Source of the DNA: Leucobacter luti
Lineage (GTDB): Bacteria > Actinomycetota > Actinomycetes > Actinomycetales > Microbacteriaceae
Direction: 5' to 3'
DNA: 64,000 bases
Assembly (NCBI RefSeq): GCF_019464495.1
Contig: NZ_CP080492.1
Span: 1,612,001 to 1,676,000, forward strand
The first letter of the stretch is position 1. Each line of letters opens with the position of its first letter. Position numbers and translations under genes: made by a program. This document shows, piece by piece, positions 1 to 8,384 of the stretch. The notes beneath the pieces were generated by a model. It was given only the letters and a program-made list of their open reading frames with translations, did no database searches and was not told the origin of the DNA.

Positions 1-1
1 C

Positions 2-667
2 TGGACCGACACCGAGGCCTACCGTCATGCGCTGCGCTACTTCGCTGAGCGCGGGATCGCCACCGCAACCCACGCGATCGGCGACCGCGGAGTCGCGTTC
101 GTACTCGACGCCATCGAGTCGCTCGGAGCGACGGCGCAGCTCGCGGCACACCGGATCGAGCACATCGAGACGATCCCGGACGACACTGTGCCCCGCTTCG
201 CGGCACTGGGGGTGGCGGCGAGCATGCAGCCGATCCACGGCACCAGGCACACGCGAGCCGACCGCAGCGATAACTGGTCGATCCGGCTGGGCGACGAGCG
301 CGCGGGTCACGGCTGGCGGTGCAAAGACCTGCGTGACTCAGGAGCGGTGCTCGCACTCGGAAGCGACTGGCCAGTCACCCCGTTTGATCCGCGCGAGATG
401 ATGGCGGAGACGATCCTCCGCTTCCCGCTGGCACAGCCCGAGCTCGCACCAGTACAGCCCGAGCAAGCGCTCTCCGCGCGCGAGGCGCTCGAGGGCTACA
501 CCGTGCACGCCGCGCGCGCGATCGGCGCGGCAGACGAGGGCACGATCACGCCTGGTGCGCGGGCAGCGCTCACCGTATTCGCCGGTGATCCGCTCGCGCT
601 CACGCCGCAGGAACTCGCGACTGTGGGGGTCGTTGCGACCTACGTCGACGGGCGGCCTGTCGGCTAA
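2..667 (+). CDS. Amidohydrolase family 3 (YtcJ-like), C-terminal part
   Basis: The reading frame is open from the window edge to TAA at 665-667, giving the last 221 residues of a protein whose start lies outside the window. Seen: a THAIGDRG motif near fragment residue 23 and an AAHRIEHIE motif near 48, both metal-binding histidine motifs of the YtcJ branch of metal-dependent amidohydrolases, followed by an LALGSDWP motif near 117 whose Asp is the usual catalytic/metal residue. Family members hydrolyse amide or cyclic amide bonds in the cytoplasm; the substrate cannot be told from sequence. It converges on the C45-family gene and the peptide importer, so it may act on an imported N-acyl or cyclic compound (inference). 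A strong hairpin follows the stop. Confidence 0.85.
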   Translation, partial: WTDTEAYRHALRYFAERGIATATHAIGDRGVAFVLDAIESLGATAQLAAHRIEHIETIPDDTVPRFAALGVAASMQPIHGTRHTRADRSDNWSIRLGDERAGHGWRCKDLRDSGAVLALGSDWPVTPFDPREMMAETILRFPLAQPELAPVQPEQALSAREALEGYTVHAARAIGAADEGTITPGARAALTVFAGDPLALTPQELATVGVVATYVDGRPVG

Positions 668-680
668 GGCACACCACAGT

Positions 681-723
681 ATGCGAATGGGCGGGGCACC
701 AGTGGTACCCCGCCCATTCGCAT
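681..723. terminator. Bidirectional terminator hairpin
   Basis: A perfect 16-bp inverted repeat, ATGCGAATGGGCGGGG at 681-696 and its complement at 708-723, lies between two convergent genes. The stem can extend inward past one mismatch by ACC/GGT. No T-run follows, which is common for GC-rich actinobacterial terminators. Confidence 0.75.
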
Positions 724-730
724 CTCCCCG

Positions 731-1795
731 CTACGCCGTCAGCGTGCGCCAGGTGCCCGTCTCCGCCTCGGGCGGCATCCCGTCGAGGATCCGGATCGTG
801 TGCGCCGCCGGATCGGTGATGATGGTCGCGAGCGTCGCCCAGCGCTCACCGAATTCCTTGCTCATGTCGGCCACACAGGTCAGTGGCGGCTGCTCAGGCG
901 TGGACAGCAGCAGTTTGACCAGCTCATCCGTCGCGCTCGGCAGACCGGCGGCGAGCCGCTCGCGCACGAGAGCGAGCCGCGCAGAAGAGTCCGGCTCGTA
1001 GATCTCGGTCTTCTGGCTCGCGAGCGGCGTCGCGTGCTGGAAATGGTTCGTGCGCTGCACAGAGCCGTCGACCTCGGGAATCGGGAAGATACCGTCCGGG
1101 CTCATCTCGACTGAGACAGCACCGGTGGCATCCACCATCGTGAACGCGGACGAGGAAGTGATGGGCGCGCTGCGGATCAGCTCGAGCGCCTCCGCAATCG
1201 TGGCGCACTCTGCGAGGACGACGCGCGACAGCACGTGCATCGGAACACCCTCTGGCCGATCGTGCGCGTGCCCGAGGATGTTGAAGTGCAGGCCAAGCCC
1301 AGCCTCGTTCATGCCGATCTTGCTCACGATGCCCTGCTCGGTGAGCCCCACGAACCGATAGCCGGGCCCAGTGACCTCGTGCGTGTGCCAGAACGAGTCA
1401 AACTCGATGTGCCAGTCCCAGGTCTGCACGCCAAAGCGGGCGCCGTCGATCACGGCGGTGACTGTCGAGCACTCGTGCGACGCCTTGTTGCCGAGCGCGA
1501 TGATCTCGGTGCGTGCGTTCAGCGCGACCACCTGGGCGACGCTGATTCCCGCGCCCTCCGCGATCCCAGCGAGCTCCTCGACCACGGCAGGGCGCCAAGA
1601 CGCGAGCGTTGCCAACACGGCTTCGACGCCGGCCTGCTGGCGCTCCGCGGACACCTCGAGTGCGCGGAACAGGCCCTCGTAGTTTGCGGCGGCATCCGGG
1701 AGGGTCTCCCGCAGCGCCGCACCCCGCGCCAGGCCGAGTTCACGCGCGGTGTCCCCCGCGATCTCGATGTGCAGTCGGTTCGTCTTCTCGGTCAT
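731..1795 (-). CDS. C45-type peptidase / acyl-CoA:6-APA acyltransferase-like protein
   Basis: 354 residues from ATG at 1795, chosen because the upstream extension has no family similarity and a GAGAAAG lies about 12 nt upstream. Seen: the pattern NARTEI near residue 93 followed by HECSTV with Cys109, the expected N-terminal nucleophile exposed by autoprocessing in the AAT/C45 group of Ntn hydrolases; also a WDWH segment and RTNHF further on, as in that family. Family members cleave or transfer acyl groups on amides such as penicillins, N-acyl amino acids or peptides. It is the last gene of the peptide importer operon, so it probably processes the imported compound in the cytoplasm. No signal peptide is seen. 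Confidence 0.8.
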   Translation of the reverse strand: MTEKTNRLHIEIAGDTARELGLARGAALRETLPDAAANYEGLFRALEVSAERQQAGVEAVLATLASWRPAVVEELAGIAEGAGISVAQVVALNARTEIIALGNKASHECSTVTAVIDGARFGVQTWDWHIEFDSFWHTHEVTGPGYRFVGLTEQGIVSKIGMNEAGLGLHFNILGHAHDRPEGVPMHVLSRVVLAECATIAEALELIRSAPITSSSAFTMVDATGAVSVEMSPDGIFPIPEVDGSVQRTNHFQHATPLASQKTEIYEPDSSARLALVRERLAAGLPSATDELVKLLLSTPEQPPLTCVADMSKEFGERWATLATIITDPAAHTIRILDGMPPEAETGTWRTLTA

Positions 1796-1927
1796 GTCCT
1801 GTGCTTTCTCGGGTTCTTGATGGGAGCGGTGCGGCCAACAGCCGGATGCTCTGAGGAGGGGCGTATGGGGTCGACAAAGCTGCGCCGACGGAATCATCGG
1901 TCCCGCGGGCAGCGGTGGGAGTGAGCG

Positions 1928-2752
1928 CTAGGTGCCGAGCAGCGCGTCGCGCAGACCACGGCGCGGTTTCCATCCCGGCCGCGGGGCGGAGGCAATCAGC
2001 AGCTGTGTATACGGTTCTTGCGGGGCATCGAGCACCTGGTCAACGGTGCCGCGCTCGATGATCCGACCCTGCCGCATCACCACGACGTCGTCGGCGATAT
2101 CCCGCACCACTGACAGATCGTGTGTGATGAACAGGTACGACAGTCCGTGCTCCTCGCGCAGCCGTTTGAGCAGGTCAAGCACCTGCGCTTGCACGGAGAC
2201 GTCGAGGGCCGAAACCGCCTCGTCGAGCACGATGATCTGCGGCTCTGCGGCAAGCGCCCGCGCGATCGCCACGCGTTGCTTTTGCCCCCCGGAGAGCGCC
2301 TCCGGCTTCGCATCGGCCTGGCGCTCGGTGAGCCCTACCTCGGTGAAGAGTTCCAGCACGCGGGCTCTGCGGCCTGCGCGGTCGAGATCGGGCCGGTGCG
2401 CGCGCAGCATTTCGTCGATGGTCGCACTGACCGGCAGTGAGCGGTTGAGCGACCCCTGCGGATCCTGAAACACCATCTGCACGAGCTTTGCACGCTCACG
2501 CAGCGCACTCCGTGCCGTGGTCGGCTTCACTTCGGTGCCACCAATCCGCACCGATCCAGAATCTGCTGACTCCAGCCCAACAATCACGCGAGCCAGCGTC
2601 GATTTCCCTGATCCGGACTCGCCAACGACTGCGAGGCAGGTGCCGCGGCGCAGCTCACACGAGACGTCGTCGAGCGCGGTGACACTCGCCTTTCGGCTCA
2701 GATGAAAGGTGCGGGTGAGCCCGATGGCCTCGATGATGCTCTGCTCGCTCAT
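1928..2752 (-). CDS. ABC transporter ATP-binding protein, dipeptide type (DppF/OppF-like)
   Basis: 274 residues. Seen: Walker A GESGSGKST near 44-52, Q-loop FQDPQGSLN, signature LSGGQKQR, Walker B IIVLDEAVSALD and H-loop FITHDLSVV. This is one of two ATPases that energise import through the Dpp/Opp permease pair. It is shorter than many OppF proteins because the C-terminal oligopeptide extension is brief. Its ATG overlaps the stop of the other ATPase gene by 4 bp (ATGA), so the two are translationally coupled. Confidence 0.92.
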   Translation of the reverse strand: MSEQSIIEAIGLTRTFHLSRKASVTALDDVSCELRRGTCLAVVGESGSGKSTLARVIVGLESADSGSVRIGGTEVKPTTARSALRERAKLVQMVFQDPQGSLNRSLPVSATIDEMLRAHRPDLDRAGRRARVLELFTEVGLTERQADAKPEALSGGQKQRVAIARALAAEPQIIVLDEAVSALDVSVQAQVLDLLKRLREEHGLSYLFITHDLSVVRDIADDVVVMRQGRIIERGTVDQVLDAPQEPYTQLLIASAPRPGWKPRRGLRDALLGT

Positions 2753-3588
2753 GCGTCTGCCTCCTTCGTGTCGACGTCCGCGAGGAACGCTGCGGGGTGT
2801 CCGTCGGGGTAGAGCATGGGTCGCGCAGCCATGAGGTTGCGGGTGTACTCGGTCTGCGGCCGATCCCGGATATCCTCTGGCGTGCCGATCTCGAGGATCT
2901 CACCGTCCTTCATCACGGCAAGCCGGTCGCACACGGCGGCCGCGAGGTCGAGATCGTGGGTGACGAAGATCATCGACAGCCCCCGCTCGCGTCGCATCTC
3001 GTCGAGGATCGCAACGACCTCGGCCTGTGTCGTGACGTCGAGCGCGGTGGTCGGCTCATCGGCGAGCAGCAGCTTCGGATTCCCGGAGATGGCCCCGGCG
3101 ATCACGACGCGCTGCAGCATGCCGCCCGAGAGCTGGTGCGGGTATGACCGCAGCACGCGATCCGTGTCGTCGATGCCCACTTCGCGCAGCAGTTCTGCCG
3201 CTTTCCGCTCCGCGTCGGCGCGGCTCATCCCACGCGCGTCGCTCATACCCTCGATGAGGTAGCGGCCGACGGGCAGCACCGGGTTCAGCGCGCCGTGCGG
3301 ATTCTGGGCGATGAGCGCAAGGTCCTCGGCCCGGATCCTGCGCAGCTGTTCTCCGCCCGCGGTGAGCAGGTCCGTGCCGTCCAGCTCGATCCTGCCGTCG
3401 ACGCGGGCGCCCGAGGGCTCGATCCCGAGAATGCACTTCAGGGTCATGGATTTGCCGGATCCCGATTCGCCGACGAGCCCGAGCGCTTCTCCGGCCCCCA
3501 ACGTGAGCGAGTTGCCGTGCAGGATCTCGGTCTCCTGCCCGGTGTCGGGATCGGTGACAGTGAGGACGAGGTCTTCAATGGTGAGCAT
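2749..3588 (-). CDS. ABC transporter ATP-binding protein, dipeptide type (DppD/OppD-like)
   Basis: 279 residues from ATG at 3588; the start shares its A with the TGA of the upstream permease gene (TGATG junction). Seen: Walker A GESGSGKSM with Lys46 (Met replaces the usual Thr/Ser after the catalytic Ser), Q-loop AQNPHGALNP, signature LSGGMLQR, Walker B LLLADEPTTALD and H-loop VTHDLDLA. The C-terminus carries the short OppD-type tail (PMLYPDGHPAAF region). It pairs with the neighbouring DppF-like ATPase as the motor of the importer on the cytoplasmic face. Confidence 0.92.
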   Translation of the reverse strand: MLTIEDLVLTVTDPDTGQETEILHGNSLTLGAGEALGLVGESGSGKSMTLKCILGIEPSGARVDGRIELDGTDLLTAGGEQLRRIRAEDLALIAQNPHGALNPVLPVGRYLIEGMSDARGMSRADAERKAAELLREVGIDDTDRVLRSYPHQLSGGMLQRVVIAGAISGNPKLLLADEPTTALDVTTQAEVVAILDEMRRERGLSMIFVTHDLDLAAAVCDRLAVMKDGEILEIGTPEDIRDRPQTEYTRNLMAARPMLYPDGHPAAFLADVDTKEADA

Positions 3589-4523
3589 CAGCGGGTCCTT
3601 CCTGAGGCGCGGCGGCCGCCGAGCTGCTCGCCGACGTAGCCGAACGCTGCGACGGTGATGACGATCATGAGGCCGGCAAAGATGCTCTGCTCCCAGAAGC
3701 CCTGCTGGAGTGAGGCCTGGCCATTGGAGACCATGAGGCCCCAGTCGGGAATGGGCGGCTGCACGCCGAGGCCGAGGAAGGAGAGCGCCGCGAGCTCGAT
3801 CATCGCGTACCCGAAGTTGATGGTCATGCCGGTGAGGATCTGGGTGCGCACGTTCGGCAAGATGTGGCGCACCGTAATCAGGAAGCCGGAAATACCCTGC
3901 AGCTGCGCTGAAGAGACATACGGCAGGTTGCGCTCGCGGAGCGCGACCGAGCGGATCACGCGCGCGGAATACGGGGTGAAGCCGATCGCGAGCGCAATGG
4001 ATGCGGTCAGCAGTGAGGGGCCGAAGATCGCAACGGCGAGGATCGCGAGCAGCATGTTCGGGAAAGCGAACAGCACATCGAGCACGCGGCTGATCATGGC
4101 GTCGACCTTGCCGCCGAACCACACTGCGGTGAGCGCGAGCGTGGTCGCGAGGACGGCCGTGATGATGATCACGATCGTTGGACCAATCAGGCTGGTGCGT
4201 GCACCCCAAATGATGCGGGACAGGATGTCGCGGCCGGACTGGTCAGTGCCCATCAGGTGCGCGAGGCTCCAGGCCTCGTGCCGTGAGGTGACGCTGCCCT
4301 CGAACGGATCATACGGTGCGATCACGGGTGCAAGGATCGCCATCAGAATCACGAGCGCCATGATGCCGAGGCTGACCATGCCGATCGGTCCGAGGCGACG
4401 GCGCAGCAGCCGCCAGCCGGAGGTGGGGACGGCCCCGCGCTGCTTGCGCAGCAACTGCACAGACACGGTGTCCTGTGCGCGGGTATTCGCGTCGGGGCGA
4501 CGCGTGAATTTCTGATCGGTCAT
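3588..4523 (-). CDS. ABC transporter permease, dipeptide type (DppC-like)
   Basis: 311 residues from ATG at 4523, which overlaps the upstream permease stop by 4 bp. Seen: a hydrophilic N-terminus, a first membrane segment near residues 48-68 (GMVSLGIMALVILMAILAPV region), then the characteristic HLMGTDQSGRDILSRIIWGARTSL stretch of OppC/DppC N-terminal domains (two parts quoted here as family hallmark), further membrane segments and the EAA-type loop around LQGISGF. It forms the transmembrane channel with the DppB-like protein. Confidence 0.92.
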   Translation of the reverse strand: MTDQKFTRRPDANTRAQDTVSVQLLRKQRGAVPTSGWRLLRRRLGPIGMVSLGIMALVILMAILAPVIAPYDPFEGSVTSRHEAWSLAHLMGTDQSGRDILSRIIWGARTSLIGPTIVIIITAVLATTLALTAVWFGGKVDAMISRVLDVLFAFPNMLLAILAVAIFGPSLLTASIALAIGFTPYSARVIRSVALRERNLPYVSSAQLQGISGFLITVRHILPNVRTQILTGMTINFGYAMIELAALSFLGLGVQPPIPDWGLMVSNGQASLQQGFWEQSIFAGLMIVITVAAFGYVGEQLGGRRASGRTR

Positions 4524-5470
4524 CGCGCTGCAACTCCCTTGCTGAGTCGAACCCTGGGGTCGATCACCGCGTAGAGCAGGTCGACGATGAGGTTGATGAG
4601 GCCGAAGGCCAGCACCATGATGAGCGCGATCGCCTGGACGACCGCGAAGTCTTTCTTCTGCACCGAGTTCACGAGCAGGGATCCGATGCCGTCGAGCGTG
4701 AATGCGTACTCGATCACGAAGGCACTGGCGAGGAGGCCGGCGATCTGCGTGCCGATCACCGTGGAGACGGGGAGCATCGAGTTGCGGATCGTGTGCCGCC
4801 ACAGCACGAGCTGCTTAGGCACCCCGCGCGCGATCGCCATGATCACGTGTTCAGAGCCTTGCTCCTCCCGCACCGCGGTGCGGGTGATGCGGGCGACGAC
4901 GGCGATGCCGGGGAACGCGAGCGCGATGGCCGGCAGGGTGAGGTGCCACAGCCGGTCGAGGAACCCCTCACCCGAGCCAGACACGGGGAACCAGCCAAGG
5001 CCGGATCCAAACAGGAACATCAGCACGAGTGCCGCGAAGAACGTCGGCACAGCGAAGCCCAGGTTGGAACCGAACACGACGAGCTTCTCGAATACGCCCG
5101 ACTTGGTTGCGGCGAGGACGCCGAGGCCGACGCCGAACACGACGATGAGGATCGCGGCGAACGTCGCGAGGTACAGCGTGGTGGGGAGGCGGGATGACAC
5201 GAGTGAGGTGACGTCCTGCTGCGTGAGCAGCGAGCGACCGAGGTCGCCCTGGAACACGTCAATCAGCCAGTGCCAGTACCGCAGCAAGAAGGGATCATCC
5301 AGACCGTACTGCGCGCGAATCGCGGCGAGTACTTCCGGGCTCACCGTGCGCCCCTGCACGAGGAACTGCTCGGGGCTTCCCGGGGCGAGATACATCCCCG
5401 AGAACACGATGAAGCTGGACACGATCAGCACGCCAACGAGCGCACCGAGTCGCTTCAGAAGATAGGTCAT
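4520..5470 (-). CDS. ABC transporter permease, dipeptide type (DppB-like)
   Basis: 316 residues. Seen: an N-terminal membrane segment (KRLGALVGVLIVSSFIVF region), the DppB/OppB hallmark YGLDDPFLLRYWHWL just after it, and five further hydrophobic segments with the EAA-like loop AIARGVPKQLVLWRH. The gene lies 29 bp after the binding-protein gene and overlaps the next permease by 4 bp. The protein is the second half of the membrane channel. Confidence 0.92.
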   Translation of the reverse strand: MTYLLKRLGALVGVLIVSSFIVFSGMYLAPGSPEQFLVQGRTVSPEVLAAIRAQYGLDDPFLLRYWHWLIDVFQGDLGRSLLTQQDVTSLVSSRLPTTLYLATFAAILIVVFGVGLGVLAATKSGVFEKLVVFGSNLGFAVPTFFAALVLMFLFGSGLGWFPVSGSGEGFLDRLWHLTLPAIALAFPGIAVVARITRTAVREEQGSEHVIMAIARGVPKQLVLWRHTIRNSMLPVSTVIGTQIAGLLASAFVIEYAFTLDGIGSLLVNSVQKKDFAVVQAIALIMVLAFGLINLIVDLLYAVIDPRVRLSKGVAAR

Positions 5471-5499
5471 GAACGATCCCTTCCTGCCGTGATCAGGAC

Positions 5500-7188
5500 C
5501 TAGGCCGTAGCGCCGAGGTCAGCGGCCCACGGGTAGTACAGGTAGATGAACGAGGCGGGGGCGCCAGTGATGCTGTTGTCCATGTACATGCGCACTGCCA
5601 GGTCGTTGATCGGCACCCACGGCTGAGCGGCCATGATCAACGCCTCTGCCTCAACGGTGAGCTCTGCGCGCTTCTGCGGATCGCTCTCGCCGATTGCCGC
5701 GTCGAGGGCCGCGTCGACCTTCGCGTCGGAGAACTTCGCGTAGTTCTGGTCACTGCCGGTCTTCGCAACGCTGATCAGGTGCAGCAGCGGATCCGGAGCA
5801 CTGAGGTAGTTCGTGGTGACGAAGCCGTCGAAACCCTTGCGCGCTTCGGGATCGGAGAAGAACGCACCGAACTGTGCACTTGGGACACCGGTGGGCTCGA
5901 GCGTGATGCCGAGTTCCTTTGCACCGTTTGACATCTCGTTCAGGATGTCTGCGTAGAAGCTGCGCTCACTCGGGTAGGCGATCTTGATCGGCTGACTCAG
6001 ATCGACATCTGCCGCCTCAAGTTCGGCCTTCGCTGCCTCGATGTCGTAGCTGAGATCCGGGAGCTTCTCATCGCGCTGCTCAGCAACATCGGGGATCGCA
6101 TCCCAGACGGACTGCGGGATCACCGAGCGCGATACCGTGCCGGTGCCCTCATAGACCGTGTCCGCAATGGCCTGGCGGTCGGTGGCGCGAGTCAGCGCAC
6201 GACGAACTGCTGGATCTCCGAAGAGGCCCTCGCCAGTGGAGATGATGGCCATGTCTTGCATGCCCTGGCCAGCGAACAGTGTGCCGGTTGAGCTGCTGGA
6301 GAGCTGGCCGAGAGCCGGAAGCGGCACGTCGTAGGAGCCCTGGATCTCGCCGGTCGAGAGGCCATTGGCGATCGCGGTCGGATCGACAACAAAGCCGATC
6401 TCAACCTGCTTGGCCTGCGCCTTTTTGTCCGCGTTCCAGTAGCCGTCGTACCGATCGAGGGTGATCGACTGCCCCTGCTTCCAGTTGCCTGGGGTGAACT
6501 GCAGCGGGCCGGTGCACATCACACCGGTGTCCGGGTTGCCGTAGTTCTCGCCGGCCGCTTCGCGCTGCGCCTGCTGCACGACAACTCCGATGATCGTGCT
6601 GAGCGAGGAGGGGAGCGTGTAATCGGCGGTCTTCAGCGTGATGGTGACCTCGTTGGCGCCGGAGTTCTCGACGCTCGCGATGTTTGCCACAACGCCGCCG
6701 CCCCAGTAGCTGCCCTCAGCGGGGTCAAGGTGACGGTTGATCGAGTAGACGACGTCATCGACGGTCATCGGCGAGCCGTCCCAGAAGGTCACATCGTCAC
6801 GGATCCCGAGGGTCCAGACGATGCCGTCCTTCGTGTCAGACTCGGTAGCCAGGTTGGGCTGCACCGAGAAGTCAGGCTGCATCTGGAACAGCGGCTCGCA
6901 GAGGTTCGCAACGATCGTGTTCTCGGGGTAGTTGAACGCCTTCACCGGGTCGAGGTTGGCGAGCTCGCCGTAGGTTGAGTTCCAGGTGACCTTGTCAGCC
7001 TCAGCGGCCGCCTTTGGCGTTGTCTGCAGCAGCTCAGTGCCGGATCCGGCCCCCTCTGAGCCGCCTGCGTTGCCGCCGCGGTCGCCCGAGGCGCAGCCCG
7101 CGAGCGCGAGCCCCGCGATGGCCAGGAGGGCGATCGATGCCCTCGTCTGTGCGAGTTTCACGTTGTTCTCCATTCGAAGTTTCATCAT
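5500..7188 (-). CDS. Peptide-type solute-binding lipoprotein (SBP family 5)
   Basis: 562 residues from ATG at 7188; a second ATG follows directly (7185) and either fits the GGGGAG ribosome site 5-8 nt upstream. Seen: a lipoprotein signal peptide ending in LALAGC with Cys32 as lipidation site, a Gly/Ser linker, then the SBP_bac_5 fold with the segments NLCEPLF, DVTFWDGSPMTVDDVVYS and the C-terminal AQPWVPINDL. It captures the substrate outside the membrane for the DppBCDF-like importer encoded downstream. It is the first gene of the operon, and its promoter overlaps the 14-bp-phased operator repeats at 7251-7286. Confidence 0.93.
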   Translation of the reverse strand: MMKLRMENNVKLAQTRASIALLAIAGLALAGCASGDRGGNAGGSEGAGSGTELLQTTPKAAAEADKVTWNSTYGELANLDPVKAFNYPENTIVANLCEPLFQMQPDFSVQPNLATESDTKDGIVWTLGIRDDVTFWDGSPMTVDDVVYSINRHLDPAEGSYWGGGVVANIASVENSGANEVTITLKTADYTLPSSLSTIIGVVVQQAQREAAGENYGNPDTGVMCTGPLQFTPGNWKQGQSITLDRYDGYWNADKKAQAKQVEIGFVVDPTAIANGLSTGEIQGSYDVPLPALGQLSSSSTGTLFAGQGMQDMAIISTGEGLFGDPAVRRALTRATDRQAIADTVYEGTGTVSRSVIPQSVWDAIPDVAEQRDEKLPDLSYDIEAAKAELEAADVDLSQPIKIAYPSERSFYADILNEMSNGAKELGITLEPTGVPSAQFGAFFSDPEARKGFDGFVTTNYLSAPDPLLHLISVAKTGSDQNYAKFSDAKVDAALDAAIGESDPQKRAELTVEAEALIMAAQPWVPINDLAVRMYMDNSITGAPASFIYLYYPWAADLGATA

Positions 7189-7235
7189 TGAAGCTCCCCG
7201 CTCCGGCGTCACAGCCGAACGAAGACTCACTGAGG

Positions 7236-7286
7236 ACCTTAGCACCCAAAACGATTTGTGAAAAACGGTTTGGTTCTCACGGTTTG
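7236..7286 (-). promoter_or_regulatory. Promoter of the peptide importer operon with three phased operator half-sites
   Basis: Reading towards the binding-protein gene, a -10-like TAAGGT occupies 7241-7236. Upstream of it are three copies of ACGRTTTG (+ strand) at 7251-7258, 7265-7272 and 7279-7286, exactly 14 bp apart. The first two are centred in near-palindromes AAAACGATTT (7248-7257) and AAAACGGTTT (7262-7271) with the central CG typical of LacI-family operators. The repeats lie where the -35 box of the importer promoter would be, consistent with repression by the adjacent LacI protein (inference). Confidence 0.6.
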
Positions 7287-7343
7287 ATAACGGAATGGTG
7301 CGTTACCCCCCTGTTTGGCCCGTCTCCCCCAGGCAGCTATGGG

Positions 7344-7355
7344 TATCCTGGCGAA
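7344..7355 (+). promoter_or_regulatory. -10 element for a leaderless LacI-family gene
   Basis: TATCCT at 7344-7349 is followed after 6 nt by the GTG at 7356, which has no Shine-Dalgarno sequence. Transcription would begin at or next to the start codon. Confidence 0.5.
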
Positions 7356-8384
7356 GTGCAACGAAGCGGGAGACCGACCATCAAGGACGTGGCCAAAGCG
7401 GCCGGAGTGTCTCCGACGACCGTGTCGCACGCCCTGAACGGCAAAGGCGTCGTCGCCACCGAAACCGTCGCTCGCATCGAGCAGGTTGCATCCGACATTG
7501 GCTATCGCCCGAGCGCGATCGCGCGCGGGCTACAAAACTCCAGGCTCAATCTCTTGGCACTGGTGATCAGGCCTTTCCACAGCCTCGACACGTTCCTTCC
7601 CGAGGGTGTTGACTACTTCCTGCGGCTCGCGGGAGCGGCGTCGATGACGGCGATGGAGCACGGCTACAGCCTCATGATCGTGGATGATCCCACCCGTCCG
7701 GGCGTCCCGCTGAGCGCGCTCGCTGCCGATGCGTACATCGTGACCGAGCCGTTCGAACACGATCCGGTGCTCACGATGCTGCAGCAGGAGCGCATTCCGT
7801 TCGTCACCGTTGGTGCGGACCCGGCGCGCCGCGGCCAGTTCATCACGCTCGATGAGGGGATCGAGCACCAGGCGGGCCTCATGTTTCGCCACCTCGAAGC
7901 CGTGGGGGCGCGCAGGATCGCGCTCGTCACCGGCACCGACCGCAATGATTGGAACCTGAGCGCGCACCACCTCATGGAGGAGTGGAGCGACGCGCGTGGC
8001 CATGCCCCGCTCGTGCTCGCGCTCCCTGAGGCCGCGGGAGAAACCGTCGGCGACGAGGTGCTCGATCACTTCTTCAGCGGCGATCTCGCGCAGCATCCCG
8101 ACGCGATCTTCTGCCTCACCGGGCGCCACGCCGCAGGTGTTACCACTGCTGCGATCAAGCGCGGGATCCGGGTGCCGGAGGATCTGCTCGTGGCTGGCGG
8201 ATCCGGTGCGATGCAAAACCGCACATCGAGCCCCACCGTCACCACGCTCGACCTCCACCCCGAGGCAGTCGCGCGCACGGCCGTTGAAGCTGCGGTGCTC
8301 CTCGCGGAGGGCCGCAGCGTAACGCTGCCCGCCTCGTCAGTGCTCGCGACGCTCAACATTCGCGAGTCGACGACGCGGGGGTAG
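7356..8384 (+). CDS. LacI-family transcriptional regulator
   Basis: 342 residues. GTG at 7356 was chosen because it lies a few codons before the helix-turn-helix and is placed as a leaderless start (TATCCT 6 nt upstream). Seen: the LacI HTH PTIKDVAKAAGVSPTTVSHALNG at residues 7-29 (longest key part VSPTTVSHALNG) with the hinge helix region RPSAIARGLQ, then a periplasmic-binding-like effector domain. It is divergent from the peptide importer operon and probably represses it. A LacI-type regulator over a dipeptide-type importer is less usual than over a sugar importer, which suggests an unusual ligand. The protein ends in a short charged tail after the last strand. Confidence 0.88.
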   Translation: MQRSGRPTIKDVAKAAGVSPTTVSHALNGKGVVATETVARIEQVASDIGYRPSAIARGLQNSRLNLLALVIRPFHSLDTFLPEGVDYFLRLAGAASMTAMEHGYSLMIVDDPTRPGVPLSALAADAYIVTEPFEHDPVLTMLQQERIPFVTVGADPARRGQFITLDEGIEHQAGLMFRHLEAVGARRIALVTGTDRNDWNLSAHHLMEEWSDARGHAPLVLALPEAAGETVGDEVLDHFFSGDLAQHPDAIFCLTGRHAAGVTTAAIKRGIRVPEDLLVAGGSGAMQNRTSSPTVTTLDLHPEAVARTAVEAAVLLAEGRSVTLPASSVLATLNIRESTTRG

